Source of the DNA: Kribbella antiqua
GTDB lineage: Bacteria > Actinomycetota > Actinomycetes > Propionibacteriales > Kribbellaceae
DNA length: 64,000 nt
Assembly: GCF_004345665.1 (NCBI RefSeq)
Contig: NZ_SLWR01000004.1
Location: 248,001 to 312,000, forward strand
Reading direction: 5' to 3'
Numbering within the stretch: position 1 is the stretch's first letter; every line of letters begins with the position of its first letter. Both the position numbers and the translations under genes were made by a program. The notes below the pieces were generated by a model that did not search any database, had not been told where the DNA came from, and saw only the letters and a list, made by a program, of their open reading frames with translations. Below, piece after piece: positions 1 through 13,555 of this stretch.

Positions 1-21
1 CGACCGCGAAAGCGCGGCCGG

Positions 22-543
22 TCAGGACGGAGCTGGGATCACGCGTGACAACGGCGGTCCGCGCCGGGAGACGTTGGAAGTGAGCCACCGCTGGACGAGT
101 CGCGGTTCGACCGGTGCGGCGGCCAGTACGGCGACGTACCGTCGTACCGGAATCAAGACGGGAAGCTGCGGCAGGAGGCGCGCGAAGATCCGCAGCACGC
201 GACAGACCCAGCGATGGGCCCGGCTGATCGCCAGGACGCCGGCGAGCAACGCCGCGAGGTGGGTCGCGGTCATGAACAGACTGCCCCGGATGCCCTGATG
301 CACGTGATGCGATCCATCAAGGCTGACATGCACGAAGAACTGCACGCCGGCCAGCACAAGAGCGGACAGCAGCGGCTCGTCGGCGAGGTACTCCCCCAGC
401 ACCCAGCAAACCGCCATCAGCGCGAGCAGCGGTGCGACCATCGCGAGAGGAACGGGTCCGCCACCGGCCAGGACATGGCCGACCACCGCGACCACGACGC
501 TCAGCGCCGCGACCACGGACGTCGCACAGCCCTCCGCACGCAA
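22..543 (-). CDS. Small integral membrane protein of unknown function
   Basis: A 173-residue protein with about four hydrophobic segments (roughly residues 8-28, 32-52, 56-74 and 88-108) and a basic C-terminal tail, so it is predicted to sit in the cytoplasmic membrane. A His-containing stretch (SHHVHQG) lies between helices 3 and 4. I do not recognise the family. The start is a TTG preceded by a GGGGAG ribosome-binding site 5 nt upstream; no ATG exists in frame nearby. It is transcribed divergently from the ROK gene. Its downstream context is cut by the window edge. Confidence 0.6.
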   Translation of the reverse strand: MRAEGCATSVVAALSVVVAVVGHVLAGGGPVPLAMVAPLLALMAVCWVLGEYLADEPLLSALVLAGVQFFVHVSLDGSHHVHQGIRGSLFMTATHLAALLAGVLAISRAHRWVCRVLRIFARLLPQLPVLIPVRRYVAVLAAAPVEPRLVQRWLTSNVSRRGPPLSRVIPAPS

Positions 544-640
544 ACCGGCTCCCCCATCTCGTTCCCGTCCACCCTAATGCGCCGCAGTGAAGCGCCGTAC
601 GGCGTCCCGGAACGCTCAGTCGGCACCACGTCCTGACATC

Positions 641-1492
641 ATGACCGCCATGGATGTGCCGGTGCTGGAGATCGGGGGAAGCCACGTGACGGCGGCGGTG
701 GTGTCGCCGGACGGCTGGGGCGTGACTGTGGTGGAACGGGCGAAGCTCGAGTCGCAGCAGGCGGCCGACGTCGTCCTCGGCCAGCTCGCCGCCGCGGCCC
801 GGAAGTTGCCGTTGGCAAACAGCCTGGCCGTCGCGCTGCCTGGGCCGTTCGACTTCGCGACCGGCGTCGCCTGGTACCGCGGGCAAGGCAAGTTCGACAA
901 CCTGTACGGACAGAACGTCGGTGAAAGCCTGCGTGACCTGCTGAACCTCGACCAGATCCTGTTCATGAACGACGCGGAGGCGTTCGCCGTCGGCGAGTGG
1001 ACCGCGGGCGAGGTGCGCGGGCTGGAGCGCTGCGCCGGCGTCACCATCGGAACCGGCATCGGTACGGCGTTCCTCGCCGACGGACTGGTGGTCCGCGACG
1101 GCGACACCGTCCCGCCCGGCGGTGAGTTGTATCGGACGTTCTACGACAGCTGGCCGCTGGAGGACAGCATCTCCGCTCGGGCGATCCTGCGCGCGTACTT
1201 CGCCTGGACCGGCAAGGAGGAGCTGGACATCGGAGTCAAGGAGGTGACCGAACGGGCCCGGGCGGGTGAGGTCGTGGCGCGTGACGTGCTGCTCACGGCG
1301 TTCGGCGTACTGGCCGCTGCGCTGACGCCGTGGCTGGAGCGGTTTGGCGTGACCAAGGTAGTGCTGGGTGGGTCGATCTCCGGCGCGTTCGACGTCGTCC
1401 GGGAGGTCTTCGCCTTCGACGTCGAGGCAACGCAGGACACCGAGCACTCGGCCCTGATCGGCGCCGCCGCCCACTATCTCCGCAGCACCTGA
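641..1492 (+). CDS. ROK-family protein (sugar kinase-like)
   Basis: Resembles ROK (repressor/ORF/kinase) proteins of the actin-like ATPase superfamily, which usually phosphorylate glucose or related sugars with ATP or polyphosphate. Visible landmarks are the N-terminal phosphate-loop strand LEIGGSHVTAAVV, ALPGPFD, the catalytic-type NDAEAFAVGEW segment and the adenosine-side GVTIGTGIGTAF motif; the C-terminal half carries KVVLGGSIS. The ROK zinc-binding CxCGxxGC motif is absent, so substrate and kinase activity are uncertain. Start taken at ATG 641; ATG 650 is equally possible because no Shine-Dalgarno is seen. The pentapeptide-repeat gene follows 31 bp downstream with its own promoter. Confidence 0.75.
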   Translation: MTAMDVPVLEIGGSHVTAAVVSPDGWGVTVVERAKLESQQAADVVLGQLAAAARKLPLANSLAVALPGPFDFATGVAWYRGQGKFDNLYGQNVGESLRDLLNLDQILFMNDAEAFAVGEWTAGEVRGLERCAGVTIGTGIGTAFLADGLVVRDGDTVPPGGELYRTFYDSWPLEDSISARAILRAYFAWTGKEELDIGVKEVTERARAGEVVARDVLLTAFGVLAAALTPWLERFGVTKVVLGGSISGAFDVVREVFAFDVEATQDTEHSALIGAAAHYLRST

Positions 1493-1510
1493 ACTGTCGG
1501 TGGCCTTCGT

Positions 1511-1516
1511 TACGGT
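1511..1516 (+). promoter_or_regulatory. Leaderless promoter -10 (TACGGT)
   Basis: TACGGT ends 7 nt before ATG 1524, with no ribosome-binding site between. This fits the actinobacterial TANNNT -10 element with transcription starting at the start codon. Confidence 0.5.
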
Positions 1517-1523
1517 CGGCTGC

Positions 1524-2198
1524 ATGAAGATCGCCGCACCACGATTGCGTGCCCAGCTCGAGTCGGCCTCACTCACGCCGGAGGAGGTCGAGGACGAGGC
1601 GCGGCTCCTCGATCTTGCGCTGGAGGACGTGGACCTGAGCGACGTGGAGGCCGAGCACGTCGAGGTGAGCGGCTGCCGGCTGACCCGCTGCAAGCTGGGC
1701 GGTTCGGACCTGGACAAGCTGATCGTGGTCGACTCAGAGCTGAGTCAGTGCGACGTGGCGAACGCCCGGTGGTCCGATGCCGCGCTGACCCGGCTCGCGA
1801 TCACGTCGTCCCGGCTGACCGGTGTCGCCGTACCTGGATCGAGCTTCCAGCATGTGACCATCCGCGACAGCGTGCTGGATTTCGCGTCGTTCCGGTTCGC
1901 CAAGTTCGTGAAGGTGGAGTTCAGCGACTGCCGGTTGCAGAGCGCGGACTTCGTCTCCGCCGACCTGTCCGGCACGGTGTTCCGCGGCTGCGACCTGACC
2001 GGCGCCGAGTTCTCCCAGGTCAAGGCCGCCGGTGCGGTCTTCGTCGACTGCACCTGGGACTCGACCCGCGGCCTGACCTCGCTGACCGGTGCCACGGTGG
2101 CGGCCTCGTCCCCGATCGACACCCTGACCTTCACCAGCGCGGTCACCACCGCTTCAGGCATCAAGCTCGCCCACCCGGACGACCTTGACGGAGCGTGA
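1524..2198 (+). CDS. Pentapeptide-repeat protein
   Basis: A 224-residue protein made mostly of A(D/N)LXX-type repeats (for example CDVANARW, FASFRFAKF, QSADFVSADLSGTVFRGCDLTGAEF), which fold as a right-handed quadrilateral beta-helix. Some relatives mimic DNA and protect gyrase (Qnr/MfpA), but nothing here assigns that role. The first 45 residues are acidic and helical rather than repetitive. ATG 1524 is chosen because a TACGGT -10 element sits at leaderless spacing. No signal peptide, so cytoplasmic. Its end is 51 bp from the icd start, and icd has its own promoter. Confidence 0.8.
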   Translation: MKIAAPRLRAQLESASLTPEEVEDEARLLDLALEDVDLSDVEAEHVEVSGCRLTRCKLGGSDLDKLIVVDSELSQCDVANARWSDAALTRLAITSSRLTGVAVPGSSFQHVTIRDSVLDFASFRFAKFVKVEFSDCRLQSADFVSADLSGTVFRGCDLTGAEFSQVKAAGAVFVDCTWDSTRGLTSLTGATVAASSPIDTLTFTSAVTTASGIKLAHPDDLDGA

Positions 2199-2237
2199 GC
2201 CTGCCCACGCGGGCGCCGAGGCGGCCGGAACGCCCAT

Positions 2238-4466
<2,229 letters not shown>

Positions 4467-4474
4467 CCTTTGAC

Positions 4475-4504
4475 TGAAGCGCCCCGGGTGACCGGGGCGC
4501 TTCA
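4475..4504. terminator. Bidirectional hairpin terminator between icd and LuxR gene
   Basis: Perfect 13-bp stem (4475-4487 with 4492-4504) and GTGA loop, without a T-tract, as is usual in high-GC actinobacteria. The minus-strand LuxR stop codon (4502-4504) is embedded in the stem. Confidence 0.85.
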
Positions 4505-5485
4505 GCGGGCCAGGTATTTGCGGACGTCGTCGGCGACCTGGGCTCGGGTGGCCATGCCGTATTTGCGCAGGATCGCGCTCAGGTGGGTCTTCACTGTGTT
4601 GAGGCTGATGCCGAGCTCGGCGGCCAGCTGGTCGTTGTCGAGGCCGTCGACGAGCAGGACCGCGACGCCCTGCTGAGCCTTCGTCAGGCTCGAGTAGCGC
4701 CGCTCCGGGCCCTCGTCCGCCTCCATCAGCAACTCGATCAGCTCGGACTGGATGTGCTCGGTCGCGTCGACGATCCGGGTCAGATGACTCTGCACCGCGG
4801 CGCTCACGTCCGGCTCGCGCATCGCCTCACCGGCCATCTCCCGGATCGACGCCACCCGATGCGTCAGGTACTCCATCACGTGGTCCGAGGTGAGCGTGTT
4901 CGGCGCGATATCACCGGCCGGCAGCCGCCGCAGCGCCTCCCGGTCCTCACCCTCGCGCGTCAGCACCCGCTCGACCACGCCGCACAGCCATTCAAACGCT
5001 CGTACGGCGTTGTCGTCGTAGCTGTTCGGCGAATAGGTCTGCATCGACAGCATCCCGAACAGCTGGTCCGGCCCGTCCTTTGCCGGCCGGAAGATCGGCA
5101 CGGTCACCGCGTCCGCCGACCTCCGCCCGACGTCACCGATCGGTACGCCGGCATGCAGAGCCGCGCCGCCGTCGTACGGGTAGCGGTACGTCTGCCGGTG
5201 CTTGAGCAACCAGGCCGTCTGGCCGTTCGGGCCGAAGATGTGGGTGTCGGGGTCGACGTACTTGCCGTCGTCGTACCCGTAGGGATAGCGGACCCGGCTG
5301 GTGCCCTGGAGGAACCCCACGAAGAAGGTGTCGACGCGCGCGACCTTGCCGGCCACGATGCGGACGTAGTCGTACAGTCCGTAGTGGTCGGCGCGGAACA
5401 GCGCCTCGATCTTGTGATACGCCTCGCGCAGGATGATCGCGGTCTCGGCATCAACCCTGAGCGGAGCGGATTTGGGTCCCTCCAT
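4502..5485 (-). CDS. GAF-domain LuxR-family transcriptional regulator (copy 1)
   Basis: A 327-residue regulator: an N-terminal GAF-like sensory region (about residues 10-180, including VDTFFVGFLQG and DQLFGMLSMQTYSPNSYDD), a helical linker and a C-terminal LuxR-type helix-turn-helix (about 262-325, LTKAQQGVAVLLVDGLDNDQLAAELGISLNTVKTHLSAIL). The GAF domain probably binds a small ligand that controls DNA binding. It is strongly similar over its whole length to the gene at 6745-7728, so the two are paralogues flanking a DUF3800 gene. ATG start has GGGGAGCC upstream. No receiver domain, so not a classical two-component regulator. Confidence 0.85.
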   Translation of the reverse strand: MEGPKSAPLRVDAETAIILREAYHKIEALFRADHYGLYDYVRIVAGKVARVDTFFVGFLQGTSRVRYPYGYDDGKYVDPDTHIFGPNGQTAWLLKHRQTYRYPYDGGAALHAGVPIGDVGRRSADAVTVPIFRPAKDGPDQLFGMLSMQTYSPNSYDDNAVRAFEWLCGVVERVLTREGEDREALRRLPAGDIAPNTLTSDHVMEYLTHRVASIREMAGEAMREPDVSAAVQSHLTRIVDATEHIQSELIELLMEADEGPERRYSSLTKAQQGVAVLLVDGLDNDQLAAELGISLNTVKTHLSAILRKYGMATRAQVADDVRKYLAR

Positions 5486-5563
5486 CGCAGCGGCTCCCCA
5501 ACCGTGCGTCGGTGCGGATTCGATCGTTCCACTCTGCCGCCGAGAAGGGACAGATGCAAAGCC

Positions 5564-6379
5564 TTAGCGGGTTATCCGGGCCCAGCTGGCTTTGTCGGTC
5601 CAGATCGACCGCGGATCGACGTACGGGCGGAGCAGGGCGGTCAGCTCGGTGTCGTCGGTGCCTTTCAGCTGCTCCGAGGCAAGCTTGCGGGCCACGCCGG
5701 CCAGGAAATCGGCCATCTGGACCCGCCGGTGGGTGAACGAGTCGACCAACTGGATGCCGGCGAGCGGTGCCAGCTGCCGCAACCGCTCGATCCGCTCGGC
5801 GGAAAGCGTTGTCTGCCGGTCGTGTGCGATCGCGACCGGTTGCCCGTCGCCACCCCAGTACTCCGCCGCCCGGATGATGGCCGGCAGCAACGGATCCAGC
5901 GGCGGCGCCAATGGGTCCCTGGTGACCGAGGTGCGCAGGTAGTCGTTGGCGGCAACCATGAAGGCCTGTGCTTCCGCCGTACGACGAGATGCGTCGTACA
6001 GGAACTGGGTCAGCTCGGGCCGGGCGCCGAGCGAGCTGACGAGTTTGGAGACGAGGAAGTAGGTCTTGTCGATCAGATGGACCCGGGCGTTGCCGAGCAA
6101 GGGTCCGTCCGGGCCGAGCAGCCAAAGCAGCACCGGCCGGTGCTTCGACCGCTGGAGGTGGTTGGCCTTGTAGACGGTCGCAGGTGAGCGGATCCGGAGG
6201 CGGAGCTCGGCGATGCACTCCGCGGCGGTCTCCTCGTCCATCCGCACGCTCGCGTGCGCGAATACGTCGGTGACGCCGCCGACCAGCTTCTCGCCCTCGT
6301 ACCCGGACTCGTCACACGCGATCTCGAGAGGTCCGGACACGGGCTCCCGCGACGCGGTGTCCGCCGGCCGGGTCGTCAC
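5564..6379 (-). CDS. DUF3800-family protein (copy 1)
   Basis: A 271-residue protein with the DUF3800 hallmarks: N-terminal ACDESGYEG and C-terminal QMADFLAGVARK. These acidic residues suggest an RNase H-like, metal-dependent fold, and members are often found in mobile or defence contexts; no activity is established here. It has a paralogue at 62560-63486 sharing CDESG, HVIDKT, AEY/ALF..W and QVADLLAGIARR blocks. GTG start at 6379. It lies between two related LuxR genes on the same strand, 78 bp from copy 1. Confidence 0.7.
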   Translation of the reverse strand: MTTRPADTASREPVSGPLEIACDESGYEGEKLVGGVTDVFAHASVRMDEETAAECIAELRLRIRSPATVYKANHLQRSKHRPVLLWLLGPDGPLLGNARVHLIDKTYFLVSKLVSSLGARPELTQFLYDASRRTAEAQAFMVAANDYLRTSVTRDPLAPPLDPLLPAIIRAAEYWGGDGQPVAIAHDRQTTLSAERIERLRQLAPLAGIQLVDSFTHRRVQMADFLAGVARKLASEQLKGTDDTELTALLRPYVDPRSIWTDKASWARITR

Positions 6380-6744
6380 GCCCCGACTCTCTCACCACAC
6401 CGGGCCCAGCGCACACGAATACTGCAGATCCGTGGCTGGGGCAGAAATGCAGTCGCGGGTGGTGGGTCCGAGTTCCCGAGTCGCCCTCCCAAGCCTCGGT
6501 CGAACTCCGTACCACCACCCGCGACCACGAATGGGACGCCTTGTCCGTCAGTCCCCCCGTGTCGTTCGATCCCACGCCCCCTGCGAGATCGGCGACCCGC
6601 CGACGCTGTCCTGGCGTCCTCCCCTCCACCCCGTTCACTAAACCGTGCCATCAGCAACCACGCTCTGCAATCGCCCGCCGGATTAGATCGTTGCCCCCTC
6701 AACCTCACCCCCGGTATGAGAGCGATGAAGTCGTTTACGCCGAC
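6380..6744. other. 365-bp gap with a large inverted repeat
   Basis: No convincing gene: the ORFs here lack codon bias and similarity. The gap contains a perfect 14-bp inverted repeat (6452-6465 with 6512-6525, arm GTCGCGGGTGGTGG). Imperfect pairing (GAGTTC/GAACTC) continues inward, leaving a loop of roughly 26 nt. It could be a terminator of the upstream LuxR gene, a structured RNA or the relic of an insertion. Confidence 0.5.
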
Positions 6745-7727
6745 TCAGCGGGCCAGGTAGCGGCGGACGTCGGCCGCCACCTCACTGCGGCTGGCCAGGC
6801 CGTACTTGCTGAGGATCGTGCTGAGGTGGGACTTGACCGTGTTCACCGTTATGCCCAGTTCGTCGGCGATCCGGGTGTTGCCGGCGTCCTCGACCAGTAG
6901 CAGGGCGACGCTCTGCTGGGTCGGGGTCAGCAGGGCGAACCGGTGCTCCGGCCCGTCATCCGCGTCGAGCATCATCTCGATCAGCTCGGACTGCGTCTGT
7001 TCGGCCTCCTTGATGAGCTTCGTGAGCAGGTCCCTGAGCGGATCGTCCGGGGCTGTCGACTGAACGGCTTCATTCGCGAGCGTCCGCAGTACGGCGATCC
7101 GGCCCGACAGGTACTCCATCACCGAGTCCGAGGTGAGCACGTTCGGCGACTCGGCCCCGGCCGGCAGAAGCTGCAGCGCCTCCCTGTCCTCGGCCTCCCG
7201 GGTGAGCACCCGGGCCGTCGTCCCCGCCAGCCACTCAAACGCTCGTACGGCGTTGTCGTCGTAGCTGTTCGGCTCATAACTCTGCATCGACATCATGCCG
7301 AAGAGCTGATCGGGCGCACCGCCGCGGCCAGGCCGGAACATCGGCACGGTCACCGCGTCCTCCGACCGCCGGTCGACGTCGCCGCACGGAACGCCCGCCT
7401 GCAGCACGGCACCGTTGTCGTAGGCGAACCGGTAGGTCTGGCGGTGATTCAGCAGCCAAGCCGTCTGGCCGTTCGGGCCGTAGATGTGGCTGGCGGGGTC
7501 GTCGTACTGGCCGCTCTCGTAGCCGTACGGGTACCGGACGCGGTCGGAGCCGTGCAGGAAGCCGACGTAGAAGGTGTCGACGCGTGCGATCTTCGCGGCG
7601 ACCGCGCGTACGTAGTCATAGAGGCCGTAGTGGCTGGCCCGGTAGAGCGTCTCGATCTTGTAGTACGCCTCGCGCAGGATGATCGCGGTCTCCGCGTCGA
7701 CCCTCAGCATCTTGTCCCCCAAACCCA

Positions 7728-7728
<1 letters not shown>
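6745..7728 (-). CDS. GAF-domain LuxR-family transcriptional regulator (copy 2)
   Basis: A 327-residue paralogue of the regulator at 4502-5485, with the same GAF-like sensor (VDTFYVGFLHG, DQLFGMMSMQSYEPNSYDD) and C-terminal LuxR helix-turn-helix (LTPTQQSVALLLVEDAGNTR, ELGITVNTVKSHLSTILSKYG). ATG 7728 is preferred over GTG 7731: its A is shared with the TGA of guaB1 (TGATG), so translation is probably coupled to guaB1. This makes a purine-nucleotide ligand or purine-linked regulon a reasonable but untested guess for this copy. Confidence 0.85.
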
Positions 7729-9260
<1,532 letters not shown>

Positions 9261-9267
9261 CTACGCT

Positions 9268-9299
9268 GAAGGCCGGCTCCCGCTGGGGAGCCGGCCTTC
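9268..9299 (-). terminator. Hairpin terminator after katG
   Basis: 14-bp perfect stem (9268-9281 with 9286-9299) and GCTG loop just beyond the katG stop codon; no T-tract. It separates furA-katG from guaB1. Confidence 0.85.
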
Positions 9300-9311
9300 G
9301 GGAGGTTGGGA

Positions 9312-11555
<2,244 letters not shown>

Positions 11556-11987
11556 TCATGAACTGCGTACGGCGGAACAGTCGGAGCACAGGCCCCAGTA
11601 GATGACCTCGGCCTCGTCGATCACGAAGCCGTGGTCGTCCGACGCGGTCAGGCACGGCGCATGGCCGACCGCACAATCGACATCGGCGATGGCACCACAG
11701 GACCGGCAGACGACATGGTGATGGTTGTCCCCGACCCGTGACTCGTACCTGGCCACCGACCCGAGCGGCTGGATCCGCCGCACCAGCCCGGCCGCCGTCA
11801 ACGTATGCAACGAGTCGTACACCGCCTGGTGCGAAACCTCCGGAAGATCGTTGCGCACGGCACCAATAATCGAATCCGTGTCGGCATGCGGGTGAGCATG
11901 TACGGCGCCCAGCACCGCCAGCCGCGGCCGAGTCACCCGCAAAGCCGCCGCACGCAACATCCCCTGAAGCTCCAAGGCCGTCGGCAT
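11556..11987 (-). CDS. furA: Fur-family regulator FurA
   Basis: A 143-residue Fur-type metalloregulator: winged-helix DNA-binding half (RVTRPRLAVLGAVHAHPHADT, SHQAVYDSLHTL) and a dimerisation half with HHHVVCRSCG and CSDC metal-ligand clusters. It directly precedes katG, and in mycobacteria and streptomycetes the orthologue represses furA-katG. ATG 11987 is chosen over the longer ORF because a TTGACT/AAGACT promoter places the transcription start at this codon. An AT-rich region overlapping that promoter is the probable autoregulatory operator. Confidence 0.93.
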   Translation of the reverse strand: MPTALELQGMLRAAALRVTRPRLAVLGAVHAHPHADTDSIIGAVRNDLPEVSHQAVYDSLHTLTAAGLVRRIQPLGSVARYESRVGDNHHHVVCRSCGAIADVDCAVGHAPCLTASDDHGFVIDEAEVIYWGLCSDCSAVRSS

Positions 11988-11994
11988 ACCCCGC

Positions 11995-12030
11995 AGTCTT
12001 CCCCCTTTTCTGGAATCAGTCAAGATTAGG
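11995..12030 (-). promoter_or_regulatory. furA-katG promoter and AT-rich operator
   Basis: On the minus strand TTGACT (12018-12023) and AAGACT (11995-12000) are 17 bp apart, with 7 nt to the furA ATG, so the transcript should be leaderless. The interval holds an unusually AT-rich tract (GATTCCAGAAAAGGG) matching the position of known FurA operators upstream of actinobacterial furA. Confidence 0.65.
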
Positions 12031-12061
12031 GGTGGGTGTCACGCCCAGGCCTCGGCGACCC

Positions 12062-12736
12062 TCAGCTGTAGTTGTTGCGGTCCACGCACTTCAGGAAGTT
12101 CGTTTCAGTCAGCCGGGTATTCCAGATCCGCGCCGAGCGATCGCTGGGCCGGAGCTCGTAGGCGTTGTCCGCGGGCGCATACCAGGAGAAGGTCTCGACC
12201 TTCGCCGTTCCCAGCGACAACACCTCGTCGACCGCTGGCACCAGGTCACTGTCCAGCGACGCAAGGATCACCAGATCGACGTCCTCGCGCAGTGCGTGCC
12301 TCACCAGCGCGAGTGCACACAGCACGTCGACACCCTTCTCCGACGGCGGCCCGGCGGGGATCTTGATCCCCGTGCCTGGATCACGGAGCGCCTTTCCGTC
12401 GCCGTCGTACTGGTATCGGTACTTCAGTGGTCGGAGAGTCACGGTGACACGCTTGTCACGTTCCCAGTGCGCTTTCTGCGCCTGGTTCCGGGCGTAGGCC
12501 TTCGGCTCATGATCCGGGCTGGGCTCGCCGCGGTACACATCCACTTGCCGGAGGACAGCGCGAGGATGCCCCGGGCGCTGCCGTGCGTTGCGCACCTGCA
12601 GTAACTGTTGGGCGAAGAACAGGGGATCTACGAGTGCTTCATGCTTCGGACCGTACTTGGTCTTGTCGAAGCGTTGATGACCGGTCAGGTGCACGTTCTG
12701 GTAGTCGACAACAACGACGGCACGCAGATCAGACAT
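12062..12736 (-). CDS. NYN-domain (PIN-like nuclease fold) protein
   Basis: A 224-residue protein with the NYN/PIN-like acidic metal-binding pattern: VVVDYQNVH at the N-terminus, SEKGVDVLCALALVRHA mid-protein and ILASLDSDLVPAVDEV after it. Such proteins are predicted RNA-processing ribonucleases. The C-terminal TNFLKCVDRNNY tail is family-like. Start set at ATG 12736 (MSDLRAVV); the upstream residues of the longer ORF run into a terminator. It may be transcribed by read-through past that terminator. A ribonuclease role is inference; the acidic residues needed are visible. Confidence 0.75.
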   Translation of the reverse strand: MSDLRAVVVVDYQNVHLTGHQRFDKTKYGPKHEALVDPLFFAQQLLQVRNARQRPGHPRAVLRQVDVYRGEPSPDHEPKAYARNQAQKAHWERDKRVTVTLRPLKYRYQYDGDGKALRDPGTGIKIPAGPPSEKGVDVLCALALVRHALREDVDLVILASLDSDLVPAVDEVLSLGTAKVETFSWYAPADNAYELRPSDRSARIWNTRLTETNFLKCVDRNNYS

Positions 12737-12761
12737 CCGGTTCGATCGCCCCCAGAGAAAG

Positions 12762-12793
12762 AAAAACCCCACCAGTCCCGGAGGACGGTGGGG
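12762..12793 (-). terminator. U-tract intrinsic terminator upstream of NYN gene
   Basis: On the minus strand, CCCCACC plus GTCC pairs with GGAC plus GGTGGGG (one bulged base, 4-nt loop), followed by five T and then CTTTC. It is one of the few textbook U-tract terminators in the window. It lies only 26 nt before the NYN start, so it either ends an upstream transcript or attenuates the NYN gene. Confidence 0.75.
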
Positions 12794-13363
12794 AGCTAGG
12801 CCGCAATCATGACACGTCCCGCCTCACCGAGACAACTTGAGATCCCGGGGTGTGGATGGGCGCACTTGGCCGCCCCGCCCCTCCAGAGCGTCTTGCGGTA
12901 CGCCGTAACTCCGCCGAGCCAAGCGACAGCGCACCCCCATGCGGCGATCAACCACAACCGGCAAGCGCAGAGAGGCCGCGAGGGTGCGGGAGGCGGAGCC
13001 CCCTCTCGCGCCGAGAGAAGCGAAGGCACACAACACGACGAAAGCGACGCGGTGCGGTCCGCGCTTTCCGCGGACACACCTCGCCTCTCGCCTTCGTGGC
13101 GGGTTGGAGAACCGGGATGGGAGCGGGATGCCGCCGCCGCTGCGCCGGTCGCAGCCGCGAGTCCCCATCAGCTGGGCGGTGCACGTCGAGAAGGTCGCGC
13201 GGACGCTCATATGAGGGAACGGAGTCGAGGAGGTCGAAACAATGCTGGGTGCCTCTCGAGAGCGTTCGCAGATCTCGGGTGCGACAAGCTCCTCAACCTG
13301 AGCCGTTTGCACGCGGCGGAGGAGCGCGCGCAGCCGGGCCTAGGGCTTCCCCAGTACACGCAC
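12794..13363 (-). other. 570-bp non-coding interval, possible structured RNA
   Basis: No ORF here has convincing coding character, although long shadow frames exist on both strands. The segment is bounded by the tRNA-Ala terminator and a U-tract terminator. It contains several self-complementary stretches, such as GTCCGCG-CTTTC-CGCGGAC near 13058-13076. A minus-strand RNA ending at 12762 is possible. I could not match it to RNase P RNA, tmRNA, 4.5S or 6C RNA by eye. Confidence 0.25.
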
Positions 13364-13390
13364 GAAGGCCGGTCCATCGGACCGGCCTTC
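13364..13390 (-). terminator. Terminator after tRNA-Ala
   Basis: 12-bp perfect stem (13364-13375 with 13379-13390) with a 3-nt loop, seven bases beyond the tRNA 3' end. Confidence 0.8.
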
Positions 13391-13397
13391 GATTCAG

Positions 13398-13470
13398 TGG
13401 AGCTGAGGGGATTCGAACCCCTGGCCTCTTCGTTGCGAACGAAGCGCGCTACCAACTGCGCCACAGCCCC
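13398..13470 (-). tRNA. tRNA-Ala(CGC)
   Basis: A 73-nt cloverleaf on the minus strand: acceptor GGGGCTG/CAGCTCC with one G-T pair, D-arm GCGCAGTTGGTAGCGC, anticodon stem CTTCG/CGAAG around loop TTCGCAA (anticodon CGC), T-arm CAGGGGTTCGAATCCCCTC region and discriminator A. CCA is not encoded. It reads GCG alanine codons. Confidence 0.95.
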
Positions 13471-13504
13471 GAGCTGGTCGTCTGGTTTCCCTGGCGACCG
13501 CGAA

Positions 13505-13533
13505 ACTCTAACACGGCTATGGTCGCCGGTTAA
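13505..13533 (-). promoter_or_regulatory. Probable tRNA-Ala promoter
   Basis: Minus strand TTAACC (13528-13533), 17-bp spacer and TAGAGT (13505-13510), ending 35 nt before the mature 5' end. Confidence 0.45.
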
Positions 13534-13555
13534 AACTGAGGTTGTCGAGCGAGTT

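Noticed and set aside
6452..6525. Inverted repeat considered as terminal repeats of a transposon
   Set aside because: Only 26-nt loop-like spacing between arms, no transposase and no target duplication, so not called a mobile element.
12824..13312. 162-residue minus-strand ORF between tRNA-Ala and the NYN gene
   Set aside because: No ribosome-binding site, no domain, Arg/Ser-rich composition, and the sequence is rich in self-complementary stretches; more likely non-coding.
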